Positions 15,772 through 24,459 of a DNA stretch of 64,000 bases are shown one piece after another. The notes beneath the pieces were generated by a model. The model was not told the origin of the DNA. It made no database searches and worked only from the letters and a program-made list of their open reading frames with translations. Origin of the DNA: Xanthomonas maliensis (lineage in GTDB: Bacteria > Pseudomonadota > Gammaproteobacteria > Xanthomonadales > Xanthomonadaceae); assembly GCF_009192945.1 (NCBI RefSeq), contig NZ_NSET01000059.1, positions 1 through 64,000 of the forward strand. The letters are read 5' to 3'. The translations under genes and the position numbers were made by a program. The stretch's first letter is position 1; every line of letters starts with the position of its first letter.

Positions 15772-16695
15772 TCACGACGCAACCGTCAACACAATCTTGC
15801 CGCGGGCATGACCAGCCTCGGACAGCGCAAGCGCCTGCCTTACATCGGCGAGAGGAAATGCCGCTCCAACATGCGGGGTCACCGTGGCCTGCTCGACCAA
15901 CGTAGTGAGTTCCTTGAGGCTGGTGGCGTTTGGACGGGTAAAGGATCGCTTGACGGTCACGCCAAAGCGCTGCGCTTCATCCTGCGGGAAGGCCACAATG
16001 GTCACCATGGTGCCGCCCTTCCTCAAGGTTTTGAAGGCGCGCTGGAAGGTGTCGCCTCCCAGCGTATCGAGGACCACGTCCACGTCGTGGACCGTTTCTT
16101 CGAACGGCTGACGGGTGTAGTCGATGAATTCGTCAGCGCCCAGCCCTCGCACAAATGCCTCGTTGCGCCCCGAAGCCACGGCGGTGACATGCGCGCCATG
16201 CGCCTTGGCCAATTGAACGGCGAGAGATCCCACGCCGCCGGCACTGTTCGTGATCAGGAGTCGCTGGCCCGCCGAGAGTCCGGCTTCATTGAACATGGCT
16301 TGCCAGGCCGTGGTGCCCGCCAGCGGCAGGGCGGCTGCATGGACACTGTCGAGATTGCCCGGCGTGTCAGCCAGATGGTTGGCCTGGGCGATGGCGTAGT
16401 GCGAGAAGCCGCCTGATGCCACCATGCCATAGACCGTGTCGCCCTCCCGGAAATGGTCCACGCCCGGGCCTAGTGCTTCGACCGTACCGACCACCTCGCT
16501 GCCCAGTCGAATCGGCAGCGTCAAACCCATTCGCTGCCCTGCTCCGCTGCGGATCTTCCAGTCGATGGGATTAACGCCTGCCGCGCCCACTTTGATCAGG
16601 ACCTCGCCGGCGTTGGGCACGGGCCTGGGGACGTCAGCGAGCTCGACCTGCTCGTTGGACCCATAGGCTCGGATCAGCACACTCTTCATCGTCAT
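15772..16695 (-). CDS. NADP-dependent quinone oxidoreductase, MDR superfamily
   Basis: About 307 residues from 16695 (ATG also at 16689). A medium-chain dehydrogenase/reductase of the quinone oxidoreductase type, which lacks the structural zinc cysteines. It reduces quinones or other electrophiles with NADPH. Visible: GroES-like N-terminal half (GEVLIKVGAAGVNPIDWKIR), LGSEVVGTVEALG, the nucleotide-binding stretch ITNSAGGVGSLAVQLAKAHG (a GxGxxG variant), and a C-terminal GHARGKIVLTV typical of the family. It is divergent from the AraC-type gene, with the two starts less than 100 bases apart, so it is a likely target of that regulator. Confidence 0.88.
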   Translation of the reverse strand: MTMKSVLIRAYGSNEQVELADVPRPVPNAGEVLIKVGAAGVNPIDWKIRSGAGQRMGLTLPIRLGSEVVGTVEALGPGVDHFREGDTVYGMVASGGFSHYAIAQANHLADTPGNLDSVHAAALPLAGTTAWQAMFNEAGLSAGQRLLITNSAGGVGSLAVQLAKAHGAHVTAVASGRNEAFVRGLGADEFIDYTRQPFEETVHDVDVVLDTLGGDTFQRAFKTLRKGGTMVTIVAFPQDEAQRFGVTVKRSFTRPNATSLKELTTLVEQATVTPHVGAAFPLADVRQALALSEAGHARGKIVLTVAS

Positions 16696-16781
16696 CGCTG
16701 CCATCCCGTCTGCGTGGCCACCAGTGATTGCACAGCGTAATGCTAAGCTTCTTCGATGTGACGCCAATCTGCATCGCACAC

Positions 16782-17654
16782 ATGCCAAGCGACTTGAACA
16801 GCGCTTTCACGATCCGCCGCGCAGCGAAGGCAAAAGGCTCGACACTGCCCCACCACGTCCACGACGAAGGCCAACTGACCTTTGCTGCGTCGGGAACGGT
16901 GCAGGTGCAGACCGATGAAGGCGTCTGGCTGGTCCCTTCTCAGCTCGTCGCGTGGGTCCCTGCAGGGGTTCCTCATCGCGTGGAGATCCTCAGCGATGCC
17001 GAGCTCTGGATCATTCTTTGGCGAAAGCAAGCGATCCAGGACTGGGCACCTGCTTCGTTCCCCGGGCGAGCCTTCGTCTCGCAGGTGACTCCCTTGCTGC
17101 GCGCCCTGCTGGATGAGGCCGTGTCCGTCGACCCTGGAGCCGAGAAGGCCGAGCTGATGGCGCGGCTTGCGCTGCACGAACTGAGCGTGCTGCAGGATGC
17201 GCCGACCTTTCTGCCATTGCCGAAGAGCAGCTTGGGCCGGCGTTTGGCAGACCTTGCGTTGGCGGACTATCGCAATGCACTGGATGTGGCCGAACTGGCC
17301 TCCCGCGCCGCCACCTCGGTCCGGTCCGCCAGCAGGCTGTTTCCGCAAGAAACGGGAATGACACTGAAGGCCTGGCGGCAGCGGGCGCGGATTGTATGGG
17401 CGATGGAGCAGTTGTCGCGCGGCAAGGCCATCCCTGCCGTGGCACTGCAGGCCGGCTTTGCCAGTACCGCTGCGTTCTCGGCTGCCTTCAGGCAGGTCAC
17501 GGCAACGACACCTACTGCTTTTCAGGGCAGAGCGCGCGCGAAACCTGGCTTGCATCGTGTCGCAGGCGAGCAGTCGGCGAACTCCGCCCCCAAAGACGAG
17601 GTGGCCGCTTGGCCCTTGGCCCACGCTGAGCGCGGCGCCGTTACTCGATGCTGA
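16782..17654 (+). CDS. AraC-family transcriptional regulator
   Basis: About 290 residues from the ATG at 16782; an ATG at 16740 and a TTG at 16728 are also possible. The N-terminal cupin-type sensor domain shows HHVHDEGQLTFAASG and VPAGVPHRVEI. The C-terminal HTH_18 domain has two helix-turn-helix units (ALDVAELASRAATSVRSASR and AVALQAGFASTAAFSAAFRQ). The last 40 residues extend beyond the usual end. Divergent from the quinone oxidoreductase, whose expression it probably controls in response to a small molecule. Confidence 0.88.
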   Translation: MPSDLNSAFTIRRAAKAKGSTLPHHVHDEGQLTFAASGTVQVQTDEGVWLVPSQLVAWVPAGVPHRVEILSDAELWIILWRKQAIQDWAPASFPGRAFVSQVTPLLRALLDEAVSVDPGAEKAELMARLALHELSVLQDAPTFLPLPKSSLGRRLADLALADYRNALDVAELASRAATSVRSASRLFPQETGMTLKAWRQRARIVWAMEQLSRGKAIPAVALQAGFASTAAFSAAFRQVTATTPTAFQGRARAKPGLHRVAGEQSANSAPKDEVAAWPLAHAERGAVTRC

Positions 17655-17728
17655 TGATCATGGCGTGCAGGCGCAAAGAGGGGCCACGGCGGTGGCGAGC
17701 CGCTCGATGCTCACAGACTTGAGAACCA

Positions 17729-18883
17729 TCATCGAAGCGACCGAAAGGTCTCACGCACGTGATCGGTGAAGACGAGCGGATTCTCCATCGCAGCAAAATG
17801 CCCGCCGCGCTCTACTTCTGCAAAGAAACGCAGATCGGCGAAGCGCCGCTCTGCCCAACGCCGGGAAATGCGCACCTGCTCTCCGGCAAACATGCTGATG
17901 CCGGTTGGCGTCGGCATCGTGTGCGATGGCATCGCTGTTCCAGCTTCCTGCGCCGCTTCCCAATAGAAACGCACGGAGCTGGGCCCTGCGTTGGGGAGCC
18001 AGTACAACATGATGTCGTCGATGAGGTGGTCCAAGGCGAACACATTCTCGGGTTCGCCGTCGCTTTGGGAGACGTCCTGGAAAAGCGCGTAGATCCATGC
18101 AGCCAGGCCCACCGGAGAATCAGCCAAGCCGAAACCCACCGACTGCGGCCGAGTGCTTTGAAGTCGCATGTAGCCGGAAAATTCTGCTTGGTAGCGTTTG
18201 GCGTCGTGGAGCATCCTCTGCTCGGCCGGTGTGGCGTTGGCAATCTCCTCCGTGCTCGGCTCGAACATCACCATATTCAGATGGATGCCCACCAAGCCTG
18301 CTGGCTGCATAACTCCAAGCGCTGTCGTGATCGCGCTGCCCCAATCTCCACCTTGGGCCGCCCAGCGCTCGCGATAGCCCAGTCGGCCCATCAATTGAAC
18401 CCAAGCGGCAGCCGTTCGCCCTACTCCCCATCCCGGCACGGCAGGTTTTCCGGAGAAGCCAAAGCCAGGCAGCGATGGGATCACCACATGAAAGGCGTCC
18501 GACGCCTTACCACCATGGGCGACCGGGTCGCTCAACGCGCCGATGACCTGACGAAATTCCAGGAAGGACCCCGGCCATCCATGGGTCAACAGCAACGGAA
18601 GCGCGCCGGGCTCCGGTGAACGCACATGAAGGAAATGGATATCCAGGCCGTCAATGGCGGTACGACTGCTGTTCCAGCCATTCACGAGTTGCTCTGTCGC
18701 GCGCCAATCGTAGCCAGTCTGCCAACGCTCGACCAGGCGTCGAATGCGTTCGGATTGCGGGCCCTGGCTCTGGTCGCTCACCGTTTCCGCACTGGGCCAG
18801 CGGGTTTGCCGGAGGCGTTGCTGGAGGTCATCCAGCAACGACTGCGCAACATGGATCGGAAACGGCGTAATGATCTCCGTCAT
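17729..18883 (-). CDS. Epoxide hydrolase, alpha/beta-hydrolase fold
   Basis: About 384 residues from ATG 18883. The N-terminal epoxide hydrolase domain is typical (ITPFPIHVAQSLLDDLQQRL, then RLVERWQTGYDWR). The hydrolase core has the oxyanion motif HGWPGSFLEF, the catalytic aspartate nucleophile in AQGGDWGSAI, and the general-base histidine in ERGGHFAAMENP near the end. It opens epoxides to diols in the cytosol. The start lies just after the stop of the NmrA-like gene, so they form one operon. Confidence 0.9.
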   Translation of the reverse strand: MTEIITPFPIHVAQSLLDDLQQRLRQTRWPSAETVSDQSQGPQSERIRRLVERWQTGYDWRATEQLVNGWNSSRTAIDGLDIHFLHVRSPEPGALPLLLTHGWPGSFLEFRQVIGALSDPVAHGGKASDAFHVVIPSLPGFGFSGKPAVPGWGVGRTAAAWVQLMGRLGYRERWAAQGGDWGSAITTALGVMQPAGLVGIHLNMVMFEPSTEEIANATPAEQRMLHDAKRYQAEFSGYMRLQSTRPQSVGFGLADSPVGLAAWIYALFQDVSQSDGEPENVFALDHLIDDIMLYWLPNAGPSSVRFYWEAAQEAGTAMPSHTMPTPTGISMFAGEQVRISRRWAERRFADLRFFAEVERGGHFAAMENPLVFTDHVRETFRSLR

Positions 18884-18884
18884 C

Positions 18885-19802
18885 TCAAGCTCCCGGTGCA
18901 TAGGTCTTGGCCAAGGTCTGGCGCGCCGTCTGCCACGCGCGGGCACCGTAACGGTCGTTATCCAGCCGGATCAACTTGCCACGCCCGCTCATCATGTCGC
19001 GCAGATATTGCATGCCCTGCCAGGGTGGGAACGGATCATTGCTGGCCGGCGTCAGTGCTCGAACGATACGGATGATCGCCGACATCGCCGTGAGCCCACC
19101 CGGTCTTAGCGTGCGATAGCGCTCCCCGGTCAGCTGGGTGAGCAGCTGCGCGATGTCGCGTGGCGAAAGACTGTTGCCGGCAATCCGCAGGTCACGCGGC
19201 GGCTTCGGATCCAGGGCAGCCGCAGCGGTGTAGCTGGCGACATCGTCTTTGGCCGTGAAATCGAGCTTCTGGTCTGCGTCGCCAAAGTGCATCACGCGAC
19301 GGCCCGGAACCACCAGGCGTGCACTGCCCTCAAGGAGTTCCAGAAAGCCGCCGCAGAGAACAGATGTGGCGACGATGGGTGCAGCATCCAGCTGGTCCCT
19401 GAAGCGGCGACGAAAATCCAGGTTGCGATTGTCGCCCGGACGCGTCCTTGTATAGTCCAGCGAGAAATCAGACGGGATGAAGCGCAGCACGCCAGCGGAA
19501 ACCGCTGCCTGCAACAGCTTGCCTTGTTGACCCAGCATGACGTCTTCCAGGCCGTTGAGCGCGGAAACAACGCAGACCGCGCCCTTGATCGCTTCGTGCA
19601 GCCGTTCGGCATCGTCCAGCTCGACGCGCCGAATCGGGATGCCACGTTGTTCCAGGACCGCAACGCGGTCCGGCCCTGCCCCCGGTCGCACAAGTGCGAG
19701 CACGGTGGCTCCCTGCTCTTTCAGCGCGAAGGCGATGCGGCCACCAAGATCGCCGGTGGCGCCTGCTACAACCACCTGCGAATTCACACCGGTGTTCACC
19801 AC
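18885..19802 (-). CDS. NmrA-like NAD(P)-binding protein
   Basis: 305 residues. The Rossmann motif VVVAGATGDLGGRIAFALKE sits at the N-terminus, followed by the NmrA/isoflavone-reductase pattern RFIPSDFSLDY and GGFLELL. Family members bind NAD(P) and either reduce phenolic substrates or sense redox state. It lies directly upstream of the epoxide hydrolase gene and is divergent from a TetR gene. Confidence 0.85.
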   Translation of the reverse strand: MVNTGVNSQVVVAGATGDLGGRIAFALKEQGATVLALVRPGAGPDRVAVLEQRGIPIRRVELDDAERLHEAIKGAVCVVSALNGLEDVMLGQQGKLLQAAVSAGVLRFIPSDFSLDYTRTRPGDNRNLDFRRRFRDQLDAAPIVATSVLCGGFLELLEGSARLVVPGRRVMHFGDADQKLDFTAKDDVASYTAAAALDPKPPRDLRIAGNSLSPRDIAQLLTQLTGERYRTLRPGGLTAMSAIIRIVRALTPASNDPFPPWQGMQYLRDMMSGRGKLIRLDNDRYGARAWQTARQTLAKTYAPGA

Positions 19803-19920
19803 ATTGTTCTCGCTTGAGTCTTCTGGCGCCGAAGGCGGCGGATGGTCAACGCAACAGAACAGACGAGCGTCCTATCGCATCAGCGTTGTTGCCTCTCACC
19901 GCCCCGGTAAGCGGACGGCG

Positions 19921-19948
19921 AACAACTGAACGATATCGTTCAGTTGTT
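19921..19948. promoter_or_regulatory. Perfect 28-bp palindrome, likely TetR operator
   Basis: The half-site AACAACTGAACGAT is followed at once by its exact reverse complement. It lies between the divergent NmrA-like gene (start 19802) and the TetR gene (ATG 19980, or 19944 by a longer reading). Position, symmetry and length fit an operator for the TetR protein that controls both directions. The longer TetR reading would start inside the palindrome, which argues for the ATG at 19980. Confidence 0.85.
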
Positions 19949-19979
19949 GAAAGCGCAAGTGGCGTGTAACTTTTCGCCG

Positions 19980-20621
19980 ATGAAAGCAGCGAAGCAGAAA
20001 TCCAAGGGCGGAAGGCCGCCGCTCGAAAAAGCCGGGGACGTCGATCGGCGCCTGCTCGACGCCGCCTTGCAACTCTTCCTGGAGCGCGGCTTCGAGGACA
20101 CCTCGTGCGAAGACATTGCGCGATTGGCCGGCGCAGGCAAGGCAAGCCTCTATGCACGCTATGCCAATAAAGATGCCATCTTCGAGGCGGTGATTCGTCG
20201 CGATGTCGAAACACAGCCCCTACCCGCCGCAGCCAGCGCGCCGATGGATCTGGAGGAGCGGCTACGACTCGCAGGTCAAGGAATCTTGGCGCACGCCCTG
20301 AAGCCCGAGACCGTGGCCATGATGCGCCTGGTCGTCGGCACATCCATCCGCACCCCCGAGCTTGCCGCTGAAGTTAACCGCATCGGCTGGGAAGGCGGAT
20401 TGCAGCGCGTCCGCATGGCCATCCTCGATGGCCCCGATCAACCTGCCGACCCGTCGATGTTGGCCAGCCACTTCGTCGACCTGGTCTTTGCGCCGCATCA
20501 ACTTCGAGCGCTGCTGGGTGAGCACCCAGACACGCTGAGCGACACTGCATCAGACCGCGTGGAGTGGGCGCTTGGGCTTCTCAGAGCTGCTGGTCAGTTA
20601 AGGACTGGGCGTGCTCGTTGA
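19980..20621 (+). CDS. TetR-family transcriptional regulator
   Basis: 213 residues from ATG 19980. The N-terminus GGRPP is common in the family; the HTH is ALQLFLERGFEDTSCEDIARLAGAGKASLYARYANKDAIFEAVI. The C-terminal part resembles TetR_C_7-type ligand domains. It is divergent from the NmrA-like/epoxide hydrolase operon, with a perfect palindrome between them, so it most likely represses both itself and that operon until an electrophile or phenolic ligand binds. Confidence 0.9.
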   Translation: MKAAKQKSKGGRPPLEKAGDVDRRLLDAALQLFLERGFEDTSCEDIARLAGAGKASLYARYANKDAIFEAVIRRDVETQPLPAAASAPMDLEERLRLAGQGILAHALKPETVAMMRLVVGTSIRTPELAAEVNRIGWEGGLQRVRMAILDGPDQPADPSMLASHFVDLVFAPHQLRALLGEHPDTLSDTASDRVEWALGLLRAAGQLRTGRAR

Positions 20622-20880
20622 TATGCGGTCGTGACTGGACTTGAACCTCCTCCAGGATGAGAGAGTTCCTTTCAGCTTGAGCCGCATCGGATCAAAGGAA
20701 TGCCGACAATCGTGGCAGTGCAGGCGTTCGACATTGGCGCTGAGCGTACCCAAGCCCCATCGAGCAGCCCGCCCCCTCGCGCCCTCGGTCCGGGCGCGAG
20801 GGAGCGGCACACAGCAGCTAAAGCGGGGCTAGCCGAAGAGTGCGGCCAGCTCGCCAGAGCCCTCACAGGAAATCGTATTC

Positions 20881-21597
20881 ATGCCACCGACAAGTCGTGC
20901 CAAACGCGCTCTTCCCTGCCTGGCCGCCATGCTGCTCATCGGCGCCGCGGCCTTGAGTCCTGCGGCCCTCGCGGACAATGCTCCCGTGAGTGTCCAGCCT
21001 GGGAAGGTCTTCGCCAGCCTAGATGCATTCCAGAAGGCCCTGGCCGGCGGCGAAGATGAGATGACCGGCCTCGTCGCCGGCGAACTCACGGGCATCGGCG
21101 AGATACAGGCTGCCATCATCCGGCATCGACATCCGGCGGCTGGGCTCCAGGTCGTACTCATCGCGCGCCGGACGGATGGCCAGACGATCGTCCTGGCCTT
21201 GTCCAAGGCCGTGAGCGCAAGCAACATCGAAGCGTCCGTCCATATCGAACGCGGAAGCCTGTTCATCCGCATGGACTCGACCACGGGCGGCGCCTGGGGG
21301 ACTTACCAGTACAAGCGCCAGATCGACGGGCGGCTCCGCCTGATCGGGATCAAGCTGCACCGTGCCGACAACAGCGGCGAGCCCGATCACGATACGACGG
21401 CCATGGTCGACATGGATTTCAACCTGGCGACCGGCAAGATGTTGTTCAAGCGCATGGGCGATACCCGCCCCGCCGAGGCCATAGCGCGTGGTCCCGCGTG
21501 CTACCTGGAGGATTTCGCCTTCGATTTCTACAGCTGCGCGGCAAGCATGCGGACCGCCGATGGAACCCCTGCCGATCAGCTGATGAATACGCCATAG
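20881..21597 (+). CDS. Exported protein of unknown function
   Basis: 238 residues with a clear signal peptide (CLAAMLLIGAAALSPAALA, cleavage near residue 32), so it is periplasmic or secreted. The mature part has mixed beta strands (VHIERGSLFIRMDSTTGGAW) and a C-terminal pair of cysteines (CYLEDFAFDFYSC) that may form a disulfide. It begins a run of four or five plus-strand exported genes and is probably the first gene of their operon. Confidence 0.65.
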   Translation: MPPTSRAKRALPCLAAMLLIGAAALSPAALADNAPVSVQPGKVFASLDAFQKALAGGEDEMTGLVAGELTGIGEIQAAIIRHRHPAAGLQVVLIARRTDGQTIVLALSKAVSASNIEASVHIERGSLFIRMDSTTGGAWGTYQYKRQIDGRLRLIGIKLHRADNSGEPDHDTTAMVDMDFNLATGKMLFKRMGDTRPAEAIARGPACYLEDFAFDFYSCAASMRTADGTPADQLMNTP

Positions 21598-21681
21598 ATC
21601 CGCGGCGCCGCCGCCTGGATCAGGAAGGCCGCCAGCCGACCTACGCATGCTCGCCCGGTCACCAAGGAGAGTTCGAACGCC

Positions 21682-21984
21682 ATGTCACCGGATCGCCCCA
21701 TCGCACTGCTTGCCGTTGCCCTCACCTGCCTTGCCGCAGCAACCACCCAGGATTTGCGCGCGCAATCATCGTCGTCCGAAGCGCCCACGCAAGGCAGCCT
21801 CTGCTCCGCCAACCAGACCACGCTGTTCGACCCCTGCCACGGCACGCTCAGCCTCAACCCGGACGGCAGCTACACCTACACGCCGAACAAGGGCTGGTAC
21901 GGCACCGACAGCTTCCGTTACCGCGACAGCGACTGCACAGCCGATTCCAACACGGCCGTGGCACATACACGACTGCCTGCTTGA
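21682..21984 (+). pseudogene. Exported cadherin/Ig-like repeat gene, broken
   Basis: A signal peptide (IALLAVALTCLAAATTQDLRA) leads into one cadherin-like or bacterial Ig-like repeat ending NPDGSYTYTPNKGWYGTDSF and RYRDSD. Such repeats normally come in series in large adhesins. The frame stops at 21984, after 100 codons. Another frame continues to 22183 and ends with an ordinary-looking segment (AWWNALVQDPLLPPVDLGQA), which suggests a frameshift at about 21950. A short intact secreted protein is the alternative. Confidence 0.45.
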
Positions 21985-22189
21985 TCGCCGGAGCGATCCC
22001 GGATATTCAAGCGCAATCGTTTTCCAAATCGCCAAACCCAGGGCAGCCCGTGCTCCACAAGCGAGACTCGGCAGCTCGGCCGATGTCGGCGGCGCGTGGT
22101 GGAATGCGCTGGTGCAGGATCCGCTGCTGCCGCCGGTTGATCTGGGCCAGGCGAGCGGCTTGACGATCAAGCGCGTCAACTGAGGGTAA

Positions 22190-22223
22190 CGAGGCGTCAC
22201 GGGAAAGCTGCCGCGACGCCTCG
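22190..22223 (+). other. Inverted repeat between exported-protein genes
   Basis: CGAGGCGTC and its exact reverse complement GACGCCTCG separated by 16 bases. There is no T run after it. It lies 18 bases before the next ATG, so it may influence translation or mRNA stability in the operon. Confidence 0.3.
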
Positions 22224-22240
22224 GATCAACTGGAGAGTCT

Positions 22241-23164
22241 ATGTACTTCCCTGCAGTGAAAAACGCCAGTCGCCGGCGATGGGCGATCGCCGCCGCCCTG
22301 CTTGCCGTGGTACCGGCCACCCATGCGGCCGCGGCCTGCCAGAGCGCTGCTTCGCTGTCCGCGCATGGGGCGCAGGTAGCGTTCGCGCAAGCCAAGGGCG
22401 CGGCCGGCGAGCATGTGGCGCTGTACTGCGACCAGCCGCATGCGGATAGCGCATCCGCCTGTGCCAGGCAGCGCCATCTCCTGGCTGGCGACCAGGTCCG
22501 CGTCATCGATCGCTGCGGCCAGTCCGCTTACGTCGGCTATGCCGCCAAGACAGGCCTGACCACCGGCTGGGTGCGCGAGGACGCGTTGCAGGCGCTCGCC
22601 GCGCAGGAAACCTCGTTGGACTGGATCGCGCAGGCCGCGAAGCGCAAACCGTTGCAGCAGCTCAGCCTGCAGCCGTCCTACGAGACGTTCCTGCAAAGCC
22701 GCGTGCCCGCAGCGCGCCTGTACCTTGGCATGAGCCGCGCAGGCACGACGCCGAGTTTGTTCAGTGCGGTCGAAGACACAGCCTATACCGCCGCACCGGA
22801 ACTGATCGATGAGCGTTATGTGGTGTTGTCCGCCTGCCGCGCCCATTCGTGCGACGAGAAGGGCTTGATATGGATCGATCTGCACACGAACACCACCGTC
22901 GGCGCCATCGTCCATTTCGATTTCGGCCAGTCCACGGCGAGCGGTCCGGTCCGAAGACTGCTGCTCTGGTCCAGCGACGTGGATGCGCAGCATCTGCCGG
23001 AGGCGTTCGTGGCGGCCCTGTCGAAATGGAACGCCGGCACGGTGAGGATCGATCCGGCGACCGACCGTGCGACCGCCCTCGCCGTGGGCGCTGCTTTCGT
23101 GGCGGCACATTTTGTCGATCGCGATGGACAGGTCTCAGCGCTCGATGCGCTGTCGGCACATTAA
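22241..23164 (+). CDS. Exported protein with Ivy-like lysozyme-inhibitor motif
   Basis: 307 residues with a signal peptide (RRRWAIAAALLAVVPATHAAA). The first half contains an SH3-like stretch (GDQVRVIDRCGQSAYVGY, then GLTTGWVREDAL). The second half holds YVVLSACRAHSCDEKGLIWI and TVGAIVHFD, which recall the C-x-x-H-x-C loop and following strands of Ivy-type inhibitors of vertebrate lysozyme. That would make it a periplasmic guard against lysozyme-like hydrolases, possibly including effectors of rival bacteria. The SH3-plus-Ivy arrangement is my reading and was not checked by alignment. Confidence 0.5.
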   Translation: MYFPAVKNASRRRWAIAAALLAVVPATHAAAACQSAASLSAHGAQVAFAQAKGAAGEHVALYCDQPHADSASACARQRHLLAGDQVRVIDRCGQSAYVGYAAKTGLTTGWVREDALQALAAQETSLDWIAQAAKRKPLQQLSLQPSYETFLQSRVPAARLYLGMSRAGTTPSLFSAVEDTAYTAAPELIDERYVVLSACRAHSCDEKGLIWIDLHTNTTVGAIVHFDFGQSTASGPVRRLLLWSSDVDAQHLPEAFVAALSKWNAGTVRIDPATDRATALAVGAAFVAAHFVDRDGQVSALDALSAH

Positions 23165-23179
23165 CTATCGGTGTTTGCC

Positions 23180-23965
23180 ATGAAGCTCAGTCAGCTGTTC
23201 CCTGCCCTGTTCGCCGCCACATCGATCCTGCTCGCCGGCGAAGCCCTGGCCGACGACTATCCCGGCGGTTATTCGCTGGTGCCGCCGGTAGCGATCGGCG
23301 GCGTCGAAGGCGGCAGCTCGCCGGCCGACGATGGCCACAACATCACGCTGCCTGCCAAGGGCGCCGAGGCCATCCGCGCGGCCTGCCTCAAGCAGAGCCA
23401 GCTGTGGATCTTCGGCGATCCGCAGCCGCACACCTGCACCAAGGCGGCCAGCACGGCCGAGGTGCTCTTGCTCTGGCTGACCCCCGCGGTAACGCCGTCG
23501 CGGCAGGGCGTGATGTCGCCGCCGGTGCTGCTTGCCGCAACCGCCTTTCCGCCTCAGCGCTACCGGGAGCGCAAGCTTTCCACCGAGGAAATTGCAATAC
23601 TGCGCGCCACGCTGGAGAAAGATGGCGCCGCCAAGAGCGCGCAGCCTTTCGCCAACATGAGCGCCGTCGAAATCCCAGGCGGCGACACCGTCTTCTACCT
23701 GGTCCCCGGCCGGCACCTGCTCGACACCAACGAAGAGGAAACCTGCGCGACCACGGCCACGCTGCTGTACGTGAAGAATCCGCAGGGCCTGAGCTATGCC
23801 GGCGAACTCGAAGCGCATCCGGTGGCCTTCGTACAGCGCACGGCGAACGCGCTGCCGGATGCGCTGGTGGTGAAGGATTGCGGCAAGAAGATGTCGTTGT
23901 GGCAGGTGGCACCGAAGGTCCGCCAGCTGATCGACTACAGCAACGGATATGAGTATGGCGGCTGA
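23180..23965 (+). CDS. Exported protein of unknown function
   Basis: 261 residues from ATG 23180. Signal peptide MKLSQLFPALFAATSILLAG with cleavage near ALA-DD. Several cysteines (about 70, 93, 190 and 236) suggest disulfides in the periplasm. It follows the Ivy-like gene by 15 bases and is surely co-transcribed. No family is recognised. Confidence 0.65.
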   Translation: MKLSQLFPALFAATSILLAGEALADDYPGGYSLVPPVAIGGVEGGSSPADDGHNITLPAKGAEAIRAACLKQSQLWIFGDPQPHTCTKAASTAEVLLLWLTPAVTPSRQGVMSPPVLLAATAFPPQRYRERKLSTEEIAILRATLEKDGAAKSAQPFANMSAVEIPGGDTVFYLVPGRHLLDTNEEETCATTATLLYVKNPQGLSYAGELEAHPVAFVQRTANALPDALVVKDCGKKMSLWQVAPKVRQLIDYSNGYEYGG

Positions 23966-24225
23966 TGCACGGTTGGCCACTGGCGGCTTCCTGGCCGGCA
24001 CGTTGGTCGAAGACAGCGCCTGAGCAGGACGCACAATCAGCCGCGCAGGTGCTCCGGCCGACTCATACCGCTTCCGGCCACAGACGTGCCGGTCGCTCAC
24101 GTCTCCGGCGGCACGATCACCACGCTGTGCAACCCCGCACGCTGCGCCAAGCCCGGCCCGAACCGCACGACGTGGTCCATCTTTCATCACCACCGTGTAG
24201 TCGGTACGCACTACCAGGGAGCGTG
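23966..24225. other. No intact gene, degraded coding remnants
   Basis: No frame can be supported. Scraps such as VAHVSGGTITTLCNP in one frame look like former coding sequence that led into the Hint relic that follows. Stops and frame changes interrupt them. Confidence 0.3.
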
Positions 24226-24426
24226 ATGGGCAACACGAGGCGACACACGAATGCCCCGGAAACCAGTTGCTTGATCGCTGGGACCTCCGTGTGGACTAGA
24301 GCGGGTGAGTTTGTGATCGAGTCGATCAAGCCCGGCAACAACGTGCTGTCGCGACCCGCGAACAAAGGGGCCGGAGGTAATCAAGCAAGCCGCTGGCATA
24401 GGGAAATAATGGGCTCCGGTTCTTAG
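24226..24426 (+). pseudogene. Relic of a Hint (intein-like) domain of a polymorphic toxin
   Basis: 66 codons reading CLIAGTSVWTRAGEFVIESI followed by KPGNNVLS. This is the start of a Hint/pretoxin domain (C-x-AGT-V-T--G---I--I--GD-VLS), with the catalytic cysteine at about residue 15. The canonical GD is GN here. The rest of the Hint domain and any toxin tail are absent, and nothing like an RHS or haemagglutinin body precedes it. It is best read as debris of a contact-dependent toxin. Confidence 0.5.
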
Positions 24427-24459
24427 CAAACCCCTGTGCAATTCGCACAGTGGAGCAGC

